Shown here one piece after another: positions 7,990 through 14,791 of a stretch of DNA of 46,524 bases (position 1 is the stretch's first letter; the number at the start of each line of letters is the position of its first letter). Below the pieces are notes generated by a model. It had not been told where the DNA came from and did no database searches. It saw nothing but the letters and a program-made list of their open reading frames with translations. A program made the position numbers and the translations under genes. Source of the DNA: Clostridium sp. CS001 (GTDB lineage Bacteria; Bacillota; Clostridia; Clostridiales; Clostridiaceae); assembly GCF_020443565.1 (NCBI RefSeq), contig NZ_JAIZZN010000031.1:1-46524 (forward strand), in the 5' to 3' direction.

Positions 7990-8922
7990 TTAATCCCTAA
8001 GCTCTTTGCCGGTTATTTCTAAGAAAACATCATTGAGTGTTGGCAACTGCGAGTATATCTTCCCAAACTCAATATTATGATCATTTAAAAATTCTATAAT
8101 TCTAACTATATTATTTTTACCTTTTGTAGATCTAATCACTAGAGTGTTTTCTCTATATTCAGCCTTGTCCACTGTGGATAATTCTCTTATCTTATCTAAA
8201 TCACCAGTGGATAAATTAAATATTTCCACGGTAATTTTTTCGGCAATTTTAATCATAGCTTTTAATTCTTCTTTTGTTCCAAGAGCCACGGTTTTGCCTT
8301 TGTCTATTATGGCTATTCGGTCACAAAGCTGTTCAACTTCCTCCATATAATGAGTGGTGTATATAATTGTTACTCCATTTTCATTCAGCTTTTTAATGCC
8401 GGACAGAATATTATTTCTACTTTGAGGGTCAACTGCCACAGTTGGCTCGTCTAGAATTAAGAGCTTTGGCTTATGAGCAATACCACAAGCTATATTAAGA
8501 CGTCTTAAAAGTCCTCCACTTAATTTCTTTGGATAAAACTTTTTAAAGTCATTTAGTGCCACAAAATCTATAGCTTCCTCTACAAGTGCTTTTCTTTGTA
8601 GCTTATCCGTTATATAAAGTCCACAGAAATAATCTATATTTTCATATACTGTGAGTTCCTCAAATACCGCAACGTCTTGCATAACAACCCCAATATCCTT
8701 TTTAATATCATAAGCATCAGGTCCCATAGGTTTGCCAAAAATACTTATTTCACCCTTATCATACTTAAGAAGTGAAAGTATACAGTTTATTGTGGTGGAT
8801 TTACCTGAGCCATTTGGTCCTAAGAGTCCGAAAATTTCACCCTCTTTAACTTCCAAATTTAAATGATCTAATGCTAAAAGCTCATTGTATCTTTTTACTA
8901 AATTATTAACTTTTACTATCAT
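7990..8922 (-). CDS. ABC transporter ATP-binding protein
   Basis: This is a 310-residue ATPase of the CcmA/DrrA-type exporter family. The Walker A GPNGSGKS is at about residues 35-42, the Q-loop is VMQDVAVF, the signature is KLSGGLLRRLNIA, the Walker B is LLILDEPTVAVDP, and the H-loop is TTHYMEE. The roughly 80-residue C-terminal extension after residue 225 is the regulatory domain usual in antibiotic-exporter ATPases. A TTG at 8943 is in frame, but the ATG at 8922 has GGGGA about 7 bases upstream and gives the standard N-terminus MIVKVNNLVKRY. It is the first gene of the operon, with a promoter at 8980-9008, and is divergent from a two-component system. Confidence 0.93.
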   Translation of the reverse strand: MIVKVNNLVKRYNELLALDHLNLEVKEGEIFGLLGPNGSGKSTTINCILSLLKYDKGEISIFGKPMGPDAYDIKKDIGVVMQDVAVFEELTVYENIDYFCGLYITDKLQRKALVEEAIDFVALNDFKKFYPKKLSGGLLRRLNIACGIAHKPKLLILDEPTVAVDPQSRNNILSGIKKLNENGVTIIYTTHYMEEVEQLCDRIAIIDKGKTVALGTKEELKAMIKIAEKITVEIFNLSTGDLDKIRELSTVDKAEYRENTLVIRSTKGKNNIVRIIEFLNDHNIEFGKIYSQLPTLNDVFLEITGKELRD

Positions 8923-8979
8923 AAATTTTCCCCAGCCCTTCAATCTATATTTTTATAAATGAATTCTCTCTATAGATAT

Positions 8980-9008
8980 ATTGTACGTTTTCATGGTATG
9001 ATTTGTAA
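8980..9008 (-). promoter_or_regulatory. putative sigma-A promoter of the ABC exporter operon
   Basis: On the minus strand, TTACAA (9008-9003) and TACAAT (8985-8980) are separated by 17 bases, with the transcript running toward the ATPase gene. The site lies in the intergenic region shared with the divergent kinase gene, where the response regulator would be expected to bind. Confidence 0.5.
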
Positions 9009-9116
9009 GTGAATATAATCATTATTCATGGTGACAAATGTAATATGATAAAGTGTCAAATAAAAATAATTTGAAGGAGGTGTCAATGGGAATCTCTATT
9101 TCCATTGGTATACGAG

Positions 9117-10187
9117 ATGCATGAAATTGTAGACAAATTAGTTATTTTTCTCTGTTGCATAAGTATATATCTACTTGAATTAGCTCATGGTTTATTCATT
9201 TTCCCAGTAATTTTAGTATTAACACTGAGTAGCATAAATAGCTATTTTGAAGATGATAAATTACATATGCTGATTTTTATAATATATAGCATACTATGTG
9301 TGTTTTTTAGTGAACTTTTAGTATTTCTTCCTCTGATTTTATATGACGTAATATCTAGCAAATTCCGCTTCATTTATCTATTTGGTCTTATACCAATAAT
9401 AAGTAATCAGGGATATTTGTCTAATAGAATTACTTTCATAACCCTTGCATTTATTGCATTAACTATACTCTTAAAGATTCGTACTATTTCTGCAAGGAAC
9501 CTTAAAGAGGAGTATATAAACTTTAGAGACAAGACCTGCGAACTTTCCATAAAGCTTGAAGATCAAAATGCTTCGCTTATAGTAAGCAAAGATTACGAAA
9601 TAAATCTTGCCACCTTAACAGAAAGAAATAGGATCGCAAGAGAAATTCACGATAATGTGGGTCATATTTTATCAAGGTGCCTTTTGCAAATTGGGGCTCT
9701 AATAGTTATTAACAAGGATTCTACTATAAAGGAAAGCCTTAACGGAGTTAAAGATACATTATCAGAGGCAATGGATAGTATTAGAAAAAGTGTACATGAT
9801 CTTCATGATGATTCTATAGATTTGCATGACCAAATTTATGCGCTTACGAAAACATTTTCTTTTTGCCACATAAAGCTTAATTATGACATTAGTGAAAATC
9901 CTGATAAGAGGATAAAATATTCATTTATATCTATAGTTAAGGAAGCCATATCTAATATTATTAAGCACTCTAGCGCCACGGAGGTGTCTATAACTCTTAA
10001 CGAACACCCTGGATTTTATCAACTTATTATTGCAGACAATGGGGTTGTAGAGGGGTATAACATTGAAAATGGCATTGGTATTAGAAATATAATAGATAGG
10101 GTTTCTGCGCTGCGAGGCAATGTTAACATAAATACGGATAAGGGGTTTAAGATATTTATATCAATTCCAAAGGAGATTATAAAATGA
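9117..10187 (+). CDS. sensor histidine kinase (HisKA_3 / NarX-DesK type)
   Basis: This membrane kinase has about four to five N-terminal hydrophobic helices (to about residue 125) and a short coiled linker. The HisKA_3 dimerisation box LTERNRIAREIHDNVGHILSR has its phospho-acceptor His near residue 178. A HATPase_c domain follows, with an N box (VKEAISNIIKHS), a G1 box (IADNGV) and a G2 box (GIGIRNI). It is about 356 residues, the usual DesK/LiaS size. The start is uncertain: a TTG at 9105 and an ATG at 9117 are both in frame, and the strongest Shine-Dalgarno (AAGGAGG at 9074-9080) instead serves a 12-codon frame at 9086-9124. The 3' end overlaps the response regulator by 4 bases. Confidence 0.9.
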   Translation: MHEIVDKLVIFLCCISIYLLELAHGLFIFPVILVLTLSSINSYFEDDKLHMLIFIIYSILCVFFSELLVFLPLILYDVISSKFRFIYLFGLIPIISNQGYLSNRITFITLAFIALTILLKIRTISARNLKEEYINFRDKTCELSIKLEDQNASLIVSKDYEINLATLTERNRIAREIHDNVGHILSRCLLQIGALIVINKDSTIKESLNGVKDTLSEAMDSIRKSVHDLHDDSIDLHDQIYALTKTFSFCHIKLNYDISENPDKRIKYSFISIVKEAISNIIKHSSATEVSITLNEHPGFYQLIIADNGVVEGYNIENGIGIRNIIDRVSALRGNVNINTDKGFKIFISIPKEIIK

Positions 10188-10807
10188 AGGTTTTAATTGT
10201 AGATGATGATAAATTAGTATGTGCATCGCTAAAAGTTATTTTAGAATCAGATCTAGAAATAGAAGTGGTTGCCTTGGGGTATAACGGAAAAATGGCAATA
10301 GAGCTATATGAAAAGCTAAAGCCGGATATATTATTAATGGATATACGAATGGACACAATGACAGGCCTTAGTGGCGCTGAAATAATTCTCTCCAAATATA
10401 AAGAGGCTAAAATACTGTTTCTCACTACTTTTTCTGATGATGAATACATTATAAAAGCCTTAAATATTGGTGCAAAGGGTTATCTTTTAAAGCAAAACTT
10501 TGATAGCATCATTCCATGCCTTAAAGCAGTGCAAGCTGGTCAGACGGTTTTCGGCAATGAAATAATAACTAAAATTCCATTTCTAATCACAGAAAACAAT
10601 AAATTTAAATTAACGGATTTTGATATAAGTGACCGGGAATTTGAGATAATAGCTAAGGTAGCTAATGGTTTAAATAATAAAGAAATATCGCAGATGCTAT
10701 TTTTGAGTGAGGGAACTGTAAGAAATTATATTAGCGCAATACTAGAAAAGCTCAGTCTACGTGACCGAACTCAATTGGCGATTTTTTATTTTGAGAATAT
10801 AAAGTAA
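10184..10807 (+). CDS. NarL/FixJ-family response regulator
   Basis: The 207-residue protein has a receiver domain with acidic pocket VDDDK and phospho-acceptor Asp53 (LLMDIRMD). The conserved switch residues are LTTFSDDE and AKGYLLK. Its C-terminal LuxR-type helix-turn-helix is DISDREFEIIAKVANGLNNKEISQMLFLSEGTVRNYISAILEKLSLRDRTQL. It is the cognate partner of the overlapping kinase (ATGA overlap). By context it likely activates the divergent ABC exporter operon, as LiaR and DesR do for theirs. Regulation of that operon is inferred from position, not shown. Confidence 0.93.
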   Translation: MKVLIVDDDKLVCASLKVILESDLEIEVVALGYNGKMAIELYEKLKPDILLMDIRMDTMTGLSGAEIILSKYKEAKILFLTTFSDDEYIIKALNIGAKGYLLKQNFDSIIPCLKAVQAGQTVFGNEIITKIPFLITENNKFKLTDFDISDREFEIIAKVANGLNNKEISQMLFLSEGTVRNYISAILEKLSLRDRTQLAIFYFENIK

Positions 10808-11027
10808 GTGTAGGATGTGGGAGTTTCACTTATAAATAAAAATTCAAATGAGGATATCCAGTATTATAAAAAAGAAGATTAATATAAAATTATTGATTTA
10901 CTAAGTGAGAATTTATCCAGTGAAATTGTTAAGATAAAGAACTAAAAGTTGGCAAGTTAATTATAAAGTTAGTAAGTGTTTATGTTTGATAAATGATACA
11001 ATATATACAGGTGAGAATTAATAGGAA

Positions 11028-11056
11028 ACTTGCCACTTGCCACGTGGGTGGCACTA
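11028..11056 (+). repeat. dispersed hairpin repeat, copy 6
   Basis: This is a full 29 bp copy with the perfect TGCCAC-GTGG-GTGGCA hairpin. Its right end is 15 bases before an extended -10 promoter element. Confidence 0.92.
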
Positions 11057-11070
11057 AATTAAGTTTTCTA

Positions 11071-11079
11071 TGGTATAAT
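11071..11079 (+). promoter_or_regulatory. extended -10 promoter element upstream of the Rpn gene
   Basis: TGGTATAAT has its -10 hexamer at 11074-11079. No good -35 is seen, and the position at 17-base spacing falls on the last bases of dispersed repeat copy 6. Transcription would start about 80 bases before the Rpn gene. Confidence 0.45.
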
Positions 11080-11164
11080 AGAAGCAACTAATTGAAGTGA
11101 TTAATGGTATTAGTTTTTGGTTAAAATTATATTGTACCTATTAAATAATGGGAGGGAATATAAT

Positions 11165-12079
11165 ATGATAACTAAAAGCGAAGAAATTAGCACAGATAAT
11201 GATGAATGTAATGATGGTTTTATAATGTCACCTAAAATAGATTTTGTATTTAAACTTATTTTTGGTGATGAAAATAATAAAGATGTGTTAATTGCTTTTT
11301 TAAGTGCAGTTTTGAAACTGCCTATAGAAGAATTTCAAGGAATAGAATTGGTAAATACAGAACTATTGAAGGAGTTTAAAGAAGATAAAAAAGGAATTTT
11401 GGATGTAAGAGTAAAGACTAAAAATAATGAGTATATAGATATAGAAATACAGGTATTACCTACACCATTTATGGCAGAAAGAAGCCTGTTTTATTGGTCA
11501 AAGATGTATAAGAGCCAAGTTGTACCTGGAGAAACCTATGATAAACTTGAAAAATGTATAGCTATAAATATTGTTGATTTTGAGCGAATACCATTAGAAA
11601 AGATTCATACAAGTTTCCATGTCTTAGAAGATGAAACTGGATATAAACTAACGGATGTTCTTGAAATACATTTTTTAGAACTGCCAAAGCTTGCAAGGCT
11701 TGGAAACATAAAAAACACTGATGACAAAGTTTTAGATTGGCTTAAGTTTTTAGATGCAAATTCAAAGGAGGGGTTGGAAATGCTTGCACAGAAAAATGAA
11801 AATATAAAGACTGCCTATGAAATCCTTAAAAGAGTCAGTAAAAGCAAAGAAGCTAGAATGGCATACGACGCTAGACAAGCAGAAATTATGGATCAGTTAA
11901 CAAGAGAAAATACAGCTAGAAAAGAAGGAATAGAGAAGGGAATACAAGAAGGAATAGAAAAGGGAATAGAGAAGGGAATAGAAAAAGTAGCAATGAGTTT
12001 ATTAGACGTTCTTGATGATGAGACAATTTCAGCTAAAACAGGCTTAACTGTTGAATTTGTTAATGGACTTAGAAAATAA
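11165..12079 (+). CDS. Rpn family recombination-promoting nuclease / PD-(D/E)XK transposase-like
   Basis: The 304-residue protein has the PD-(D/E)XK core of Rpn/YhgA-like nucleases. It shows MSPKIDFVFKLIFGDENNKDVLIAFLSAVL, then GILDVRVKTKNNEYIDIEIQV (the D...ExQ catalytic strand pair) and RSLFYWSKMYKSQV. Residues 206-304 form a separate helical tail with four EKGI/QEGI-type repeats and the ending AMSLLDVLDDETISAKTGLTVEFVNGLRK. An ATG at 11117 is in frame, but GGGAGGG at 11151-11157 serves the ATG at 11165. Inside the gene, AAAGGAGG plus ATG at 11780 precedes exactly the tail. The tail is found again, nearly identical, at about 21645 and 23704. E. coli Rpn proteins are DNA endonucleases that act in recombination and phage defence. 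Confidence 0.88.
   Translation: MITKSEEISTDNDECNDGFIMSPKIDFVFKLIFGDENNKDVLIAFLSAVLKLPIEEFQGIELVNTELLKEFKEDKKGILDVRVKTKNNEYIDIEIQVLPTPFMAERSLFYWSKMYKSQVVPGETYDKLEKCIAINIVDFERIPLEKIHTSFHVLEDETGYKLTDVLEIHFLELPKLARLGNIKNTDDKVLDWLKFLDANSKEGLEMLAQKNENIKTAYEILKRVSKSKEARMAYDARQAEIMDQLTRENTARKEGIEKGIQEGIEKGIEKGIEKVAMSLLDVLDDETISAKTGLTVEFVNGLRK
11764..11782 (+). promoter_or_regulatory. internal ribosome-binding site and ATG for a C-terminal Rpn product
   Basis: AAAGGAGG (11764-11771) lies 8 bases before an in-frame ATG (11780). Initiation here would give a 99-residue protein made only of the helical tail. E. coli rpn genes are known to express such intragenic small proteins (RpnS), which antagonise the full-length nuclease. 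Conservation of this site in all four Rpn tails of the window supports function. Confidence 0.5.
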
Positions 12080-12142
12080 TATTTTATTGAAGAGAAAACA
12101 GTATGCAAGAAAATGTATCGTAAAGTGAACTTTAAAAATGAG

Positions 12143-12177
12143 ACAGATAGGTATTTATTGCTTATCTGTTTTATTTT
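12143..12177 (+). terminator. intrinsic terminator after the Rpn gene
   Basis: ACAGATAGG (12143-12151) pairs with CTTATCTGT (12161-12169), followed by TTTATTTT. It is nearly identical to the terminator at 1212-1250, with similarity extending about 15 bases on the left. Confidence 0.7.
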
Positions 12178-12214
12178 GAAACTAAAGGATGTAAATTTTC
12201 TACCATATTGGACA

Positions 12215-12296
12215 ATACTATTAAAGGATATTATAACTTATATAGAGAAATTAATTTAATATAGGTAATATTATTTAAAGGTTATAGAAGTTTAGG
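12215..12296 (+). repeat. duplicated leader segment, copy A
   Basis: From ATACTATTAAAGGATATTA to TAGAAGTTTAGG this region aligns over about 82 bases with 20481-20562, with scattered substitutions. Copy B is followed directly by a HIT-like start codon context; copy A is followed by about 100 extra bases before the HIT gene. Confidence 0.65.
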
Positions 12297-12397
12297 TGTG
12301 ATTGTATGAAGTTTAGGCTGATAAAACCAAGCTTAACTAAAAATATTTATAGCAGGACAAGTTAATAAAGAATAATAAAAATAAAGGAGCAATAGCC

Positions 12398-12775
12398 ATG
12401 ACAGAATGTATATTTTGCAACTGTAATCGTTCAGAAATAATAGCGGAGAATAGATATGCCTTTGCTATACTCGATCATTTCCCGGTAAATGAAGGCCATT
12501 GTTTGATTATACCTAAAAGGCACTTTTTTAGTTTTTTTGAGGCAAGTGAGGAAGAAATTAAAGCAATATATAGCTTGCTGCATGAAGTTAAAGAAATATT
12601 TGATGTTCAATACGAACCAGCGGGTTATAATATAGGCATTAATGAAGGAACTCACGCAGGACAAACTGTTGAGCATATGCATGTGCATTTGATTCCTAGG
12701 TATGTGGGGGACGTCGAGGACCCTAGAGGTGGAGTGAGAAATTTGAAAAAGGCATTGGTGGAGTATGAGGGGTAG
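12398..12775 (+). CDS. HIT family hydrolase (histidine triad)
   Basis: The 125-residue protein starts MTECIFCNCN and carries the histidine triad HMHVHLIPRYVGDVEDPRGGVRNLKK near residues 90-96. This places it in the HIT branch that hydrolyses dinucleoside polyphosphates or nucleoside phosphoramidates in the cytoplasm. The CxxC near the N-terminus (C5, C8) is part of the usual zinc site of bacterial HIT proteins. AAAGGAG lies 8 bases before the ATG. The gene overlaps the start of jetA by 11 bases, so it is translationally linked to the Wadjet operon. Its first 21 bases also occur, with two changes, at the start of the chimeric gene at 20574. Confidence 0.93.
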   Translation: MTECIFCNCNRSEIIAENRYAFAILDHFPVNEGHCLIIPKRHFFSFFEASEEEIKAIYSLLHEVKEIFDVQYEPAGYNIGINEGTHAGQTVEHMHVHLIPRYVGDVEDPRGGVRNLKKALVEYEG

Positions 12776-14174
12776 GGATAGTATTCATTTATTTAATTTG
12801 GTACCTGATAATTTGTTTTCGCCTTTGGCGTCGGCTAATAGATATTTATATGCGGAGATTATTTTTATTACATATAAGTTGGTTCAGAATGGATTGTCCT
12901 ATGGAATAGAGAAAGATATATTGGTGGATGAAATAGAGTCAATACTTAGGGAAAGAAATATAGAAAATCTAGAGGAAGAGTTAGGGGATGCTGCTTTAAG
13001 TTTTAAGGATAAGGCAAATAGTTTGGTGAGAAAGTTAATTGATTATGGATGGTTTTATAAGGAAACTACCAATAATTATAAAGAAATAATTAATTTTAAT
13101 GATTATGCGGTGGTTATAATTGATGCGTTGCAAAAGATTATGAATAAGGAAACACTGGAGTATCAAGGAAATATTATATCCATATATCACTTGTTATATT
13201 CTTCGGAGAATATAAATAATGGGGTGCTATTAAAGCAGGTCTTTGAGAATACTAAGGAGATATTGGGCGCTCTGAAAACTTTGAATGCAAATATTAAAAA
13301 GTATATAGATGCTTTGACTAAGAAGCAAACACCAGAGGATATTATGGAGTCGCTTTTTAAGGATTATATGATTAATATTGTGGATAAGTCTTATCATAGG
13401 TTAAGAACCTCGGATAATATATCTAAATATAGGCCTAAGGTGATTTTAAAGCTTGAGGAATTAAGTTATGACAGTAATTTTATAGAGGGTGCTGCGAAGT
13501 TTTTTATGGAAGAAGAGGGTTTAAAGGAGTTAGAAGAGGGTAAAGAAAGAGCAATTACAATTATACATGAGGTTATTTATGCCTTTAATAATTTGGATGA
13601 TATTATGGAAGAGATTGATAGTAAGAACTCAAAGTATCAGAGGGCTGCGGTTACTAGGGCGAAATTTTTGCTGAATAATTCAAGGGATTTAGTTGGACAG
13701 GTAAAAAGGGTTTTACAGTTTGCGGCAGATTGTTATAAGGATACAGAGATGAAGTTAACTGAGGATTCCATAGAGGAACTTATGGATCTATTTACGTTAT
13801 ACACTCATGGATACATTGATGAATCTTCTCTTTATACGTCCAATGAAGGAAAGAAGTCTTTTGAACCAAAAGCTTTAGTTTTAAAAGAGATTTCTAAAGA
13901 GGAAAGAGAAAGAAAAATTGAAGAATTTAGAATAAAGCAGGATAAAAAGTATTCTATGGACAAGGTTAATAGCATAGTTTTAGAGCTTCTGCAAAATAAG
14001 TCTATGATGTACGCAAGTGATATAGAAATTAATACAATTGAGGACTTTATAAAAATTATATATATAAGATTATATTCCTCTTCAATTTTATCAAAATACA
14101 AGTTTGTAAAAAGAAACGATATGATAAATAACGCTGGCTATAGCTTCAAAAACTTTGAAATCTGGAGGAAATAA
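12765..14174 (+). CDS. jetA: Wadjet system protein JetA (kleisin-like subunit)
   Basis: This 469-residue protein is of the JetA family (PF18982, formerly DUF5716). Its N-terminus SIHLFNLVPDNLFSPLASANRYLYAEIIFITYKL is the winged-helix region typical of JetA. A long helical middle follows (EEGLKELEEGKERAITIIHEVIYAFNNLDDIMEEIDSKNSKYQRAAVTRAKFLLN), and a C-terminal winged-helix-like region lies after residue 380. By family knowledge it is the kleisin that bridges the JetC heads in the MukBEF-like complex that recognises and cuts circular plasmid DNA. The start overlaps the HIT gene by 11 bases, and the gene ends 2 bases before jetB. It is larger than a minimal kleisin but normal for Firmicute JetA of this type. 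Confidence 0.88.
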   Translation: MRGRDSIHLFNLVPDNLFSPLASANRYLYAEIIFITYKLVQNGLSYGIEKDILVDEIESILRERNIENLEEELGDAALSFKDKANSLVRKLIDYGWFYKETTNNYKEIINFNDYAVVIIDALQKIMNKETLEYQGNIISIYHLLYSSENINNGVLLKQVFENTKEILGALKTLNANIKKYIDALTKKQTPEDIMESLFKDYMINIVDKSYHRLRTSDNISKYRPKVILKLEELSYDSNFIEGAAKFFMEEEGLKELEEGKERAITIIHEVIYAFNNLDDIMEEIDSKNSKYQRAAVTRAKFLLNNSRDLVGQVKRVLQFAADCYKDTEMKLTEDSIEELMDLFTLYTHGYIDESSLYTSNEGKKSFEPKALVLKEISKEERERKIEEFRIKQDKKYSMDKVNSIVLELLQNKSMMYASDIEINTIEDFIKIIYIRLYSSSILSKYKFVKRNDMINNAGYSFKNFEIWRK

Positions 14175-14176
14175 GG

Positions 14177-14791
14177 TTGAGAGTAGAAGAATTTAACATA
14201 AGGAACAAGGAAAATTTTAAAAAAGTGTGTAACAAACTTTTGAGTGTATGCTTCATATGCAAGAAAAAAGAAGATACGAAAAGTGATTACTACTATGTAG
14301 AAAGTAATTTAGAGGCGCTGAATGAATATTTAGAGCTACTGGACTATGAAATAGAGATAAATAAAAGTATCGGAGTTGCTCAGCTTATAAATAAAGTTAA
14401 CACAAATAAAGTAAACCTAAAGCTTATAGATAGCATATTGCTTTTGATACTTAGAATTCTTTATCACGAAAAGATGGAGGAGCTAAGTCTTACTGAGGAT
14501 ATAATGATTCAAGTATCAGAAATACAAGAAAAATTTATAGCGCTAGACTTCCAGGATAAATTAATGGATAAAACAAAGCTTTTGGATAGCTTAAGAACAT
14601 TAAAACGTTATAATATAATTCAAAATTTAGATACTAATATGACTTTAGGTGACTCTAGAATTATAATATATCCTTCTATACTTATGGCATTAAGAATGGA
14701 GGATATAACAAAGGTATATGAAAAATTAAACACATATAAGAGAAAGGGGGTGAAAGAAGATGAAGAAACTAGTAACAATGAGACTGATTAA
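14177..14791 (+). CDS. jetB: Wadjet system protein JetB (DUF4194, KITE-type subunit)
   Basis: The 204-residue protein starts with TTG, served by GGAGG at 14164-14168. It fits DUF4194, with two winged-helix-like blocks (residues 5-60, VCFICKKKEDTKSDYYYVESNLEALNEYLELLDYEI, and residues 95-175, SLRTLKRYNIIQNL and RIIIYPSILMALRMEDITKVYEKL). In the Wadjet complex JetB is the KITE/MukE-like dimer bound to JetA. It is 2 bases downstream of jetA and overlaps jetC by 32 bases, consistent with tight coupling of complex subunits. Confidence 0.87.
   Translation: MRVEEFNIRNKENFKKVCNKLLSVCFICKKKEDTKSDYYYVESNLEALNEYLELLDYEIEINKSIGVAQLINKVNTNKVNLKLIDSILLLILRILYHEKMEELSLTEDIMIQVSEIQEKFIALDFQDKLMDKTKLLDSLRTLKRYNIIQNLDTNMTLGDSRIIIYPSILMALRMEDITKVYEKLNTYKRKGVKEDEETSNNETD

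Larger units (their letters stand above)
10808..11164. other. intergenic region with repeat, promoter and possible gene remnant
   Basis: The first 150 bases can be read as a decayed frame (INKNSNEDIQYYKKED, stop, YKIIDLLSENLSSEIVKIKN) that I cannot assign. The rest holds dispersed repeat copy 6 (11028-11056) and a consensus -10 site (11074-11079). Confidence 0.3.
12080..12397. other. intergenic region with terminator and duplicated leader
   Basis: It contains a terminator (12143-12177), a possible promoter (TTGGAC at 12208 and TTATAA at 12231, spacing 17), and a segment (12215-12296) that resembles 20481-20562. A 19-codon frame at 12306-12365 starts MKFRLIKPSL, like the N-terminus of some GNAT acetyltransferases, then stops; it may be a remnant. 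Confidence 0.45.

Noticed and set aside
12306-12365. A 19-codon frame starting MKFRLIKPSL as a gene
   Set aside because: It is too short and stops early. It may be the remnant of a GNAT gene, but the match is only to the first ten residues.
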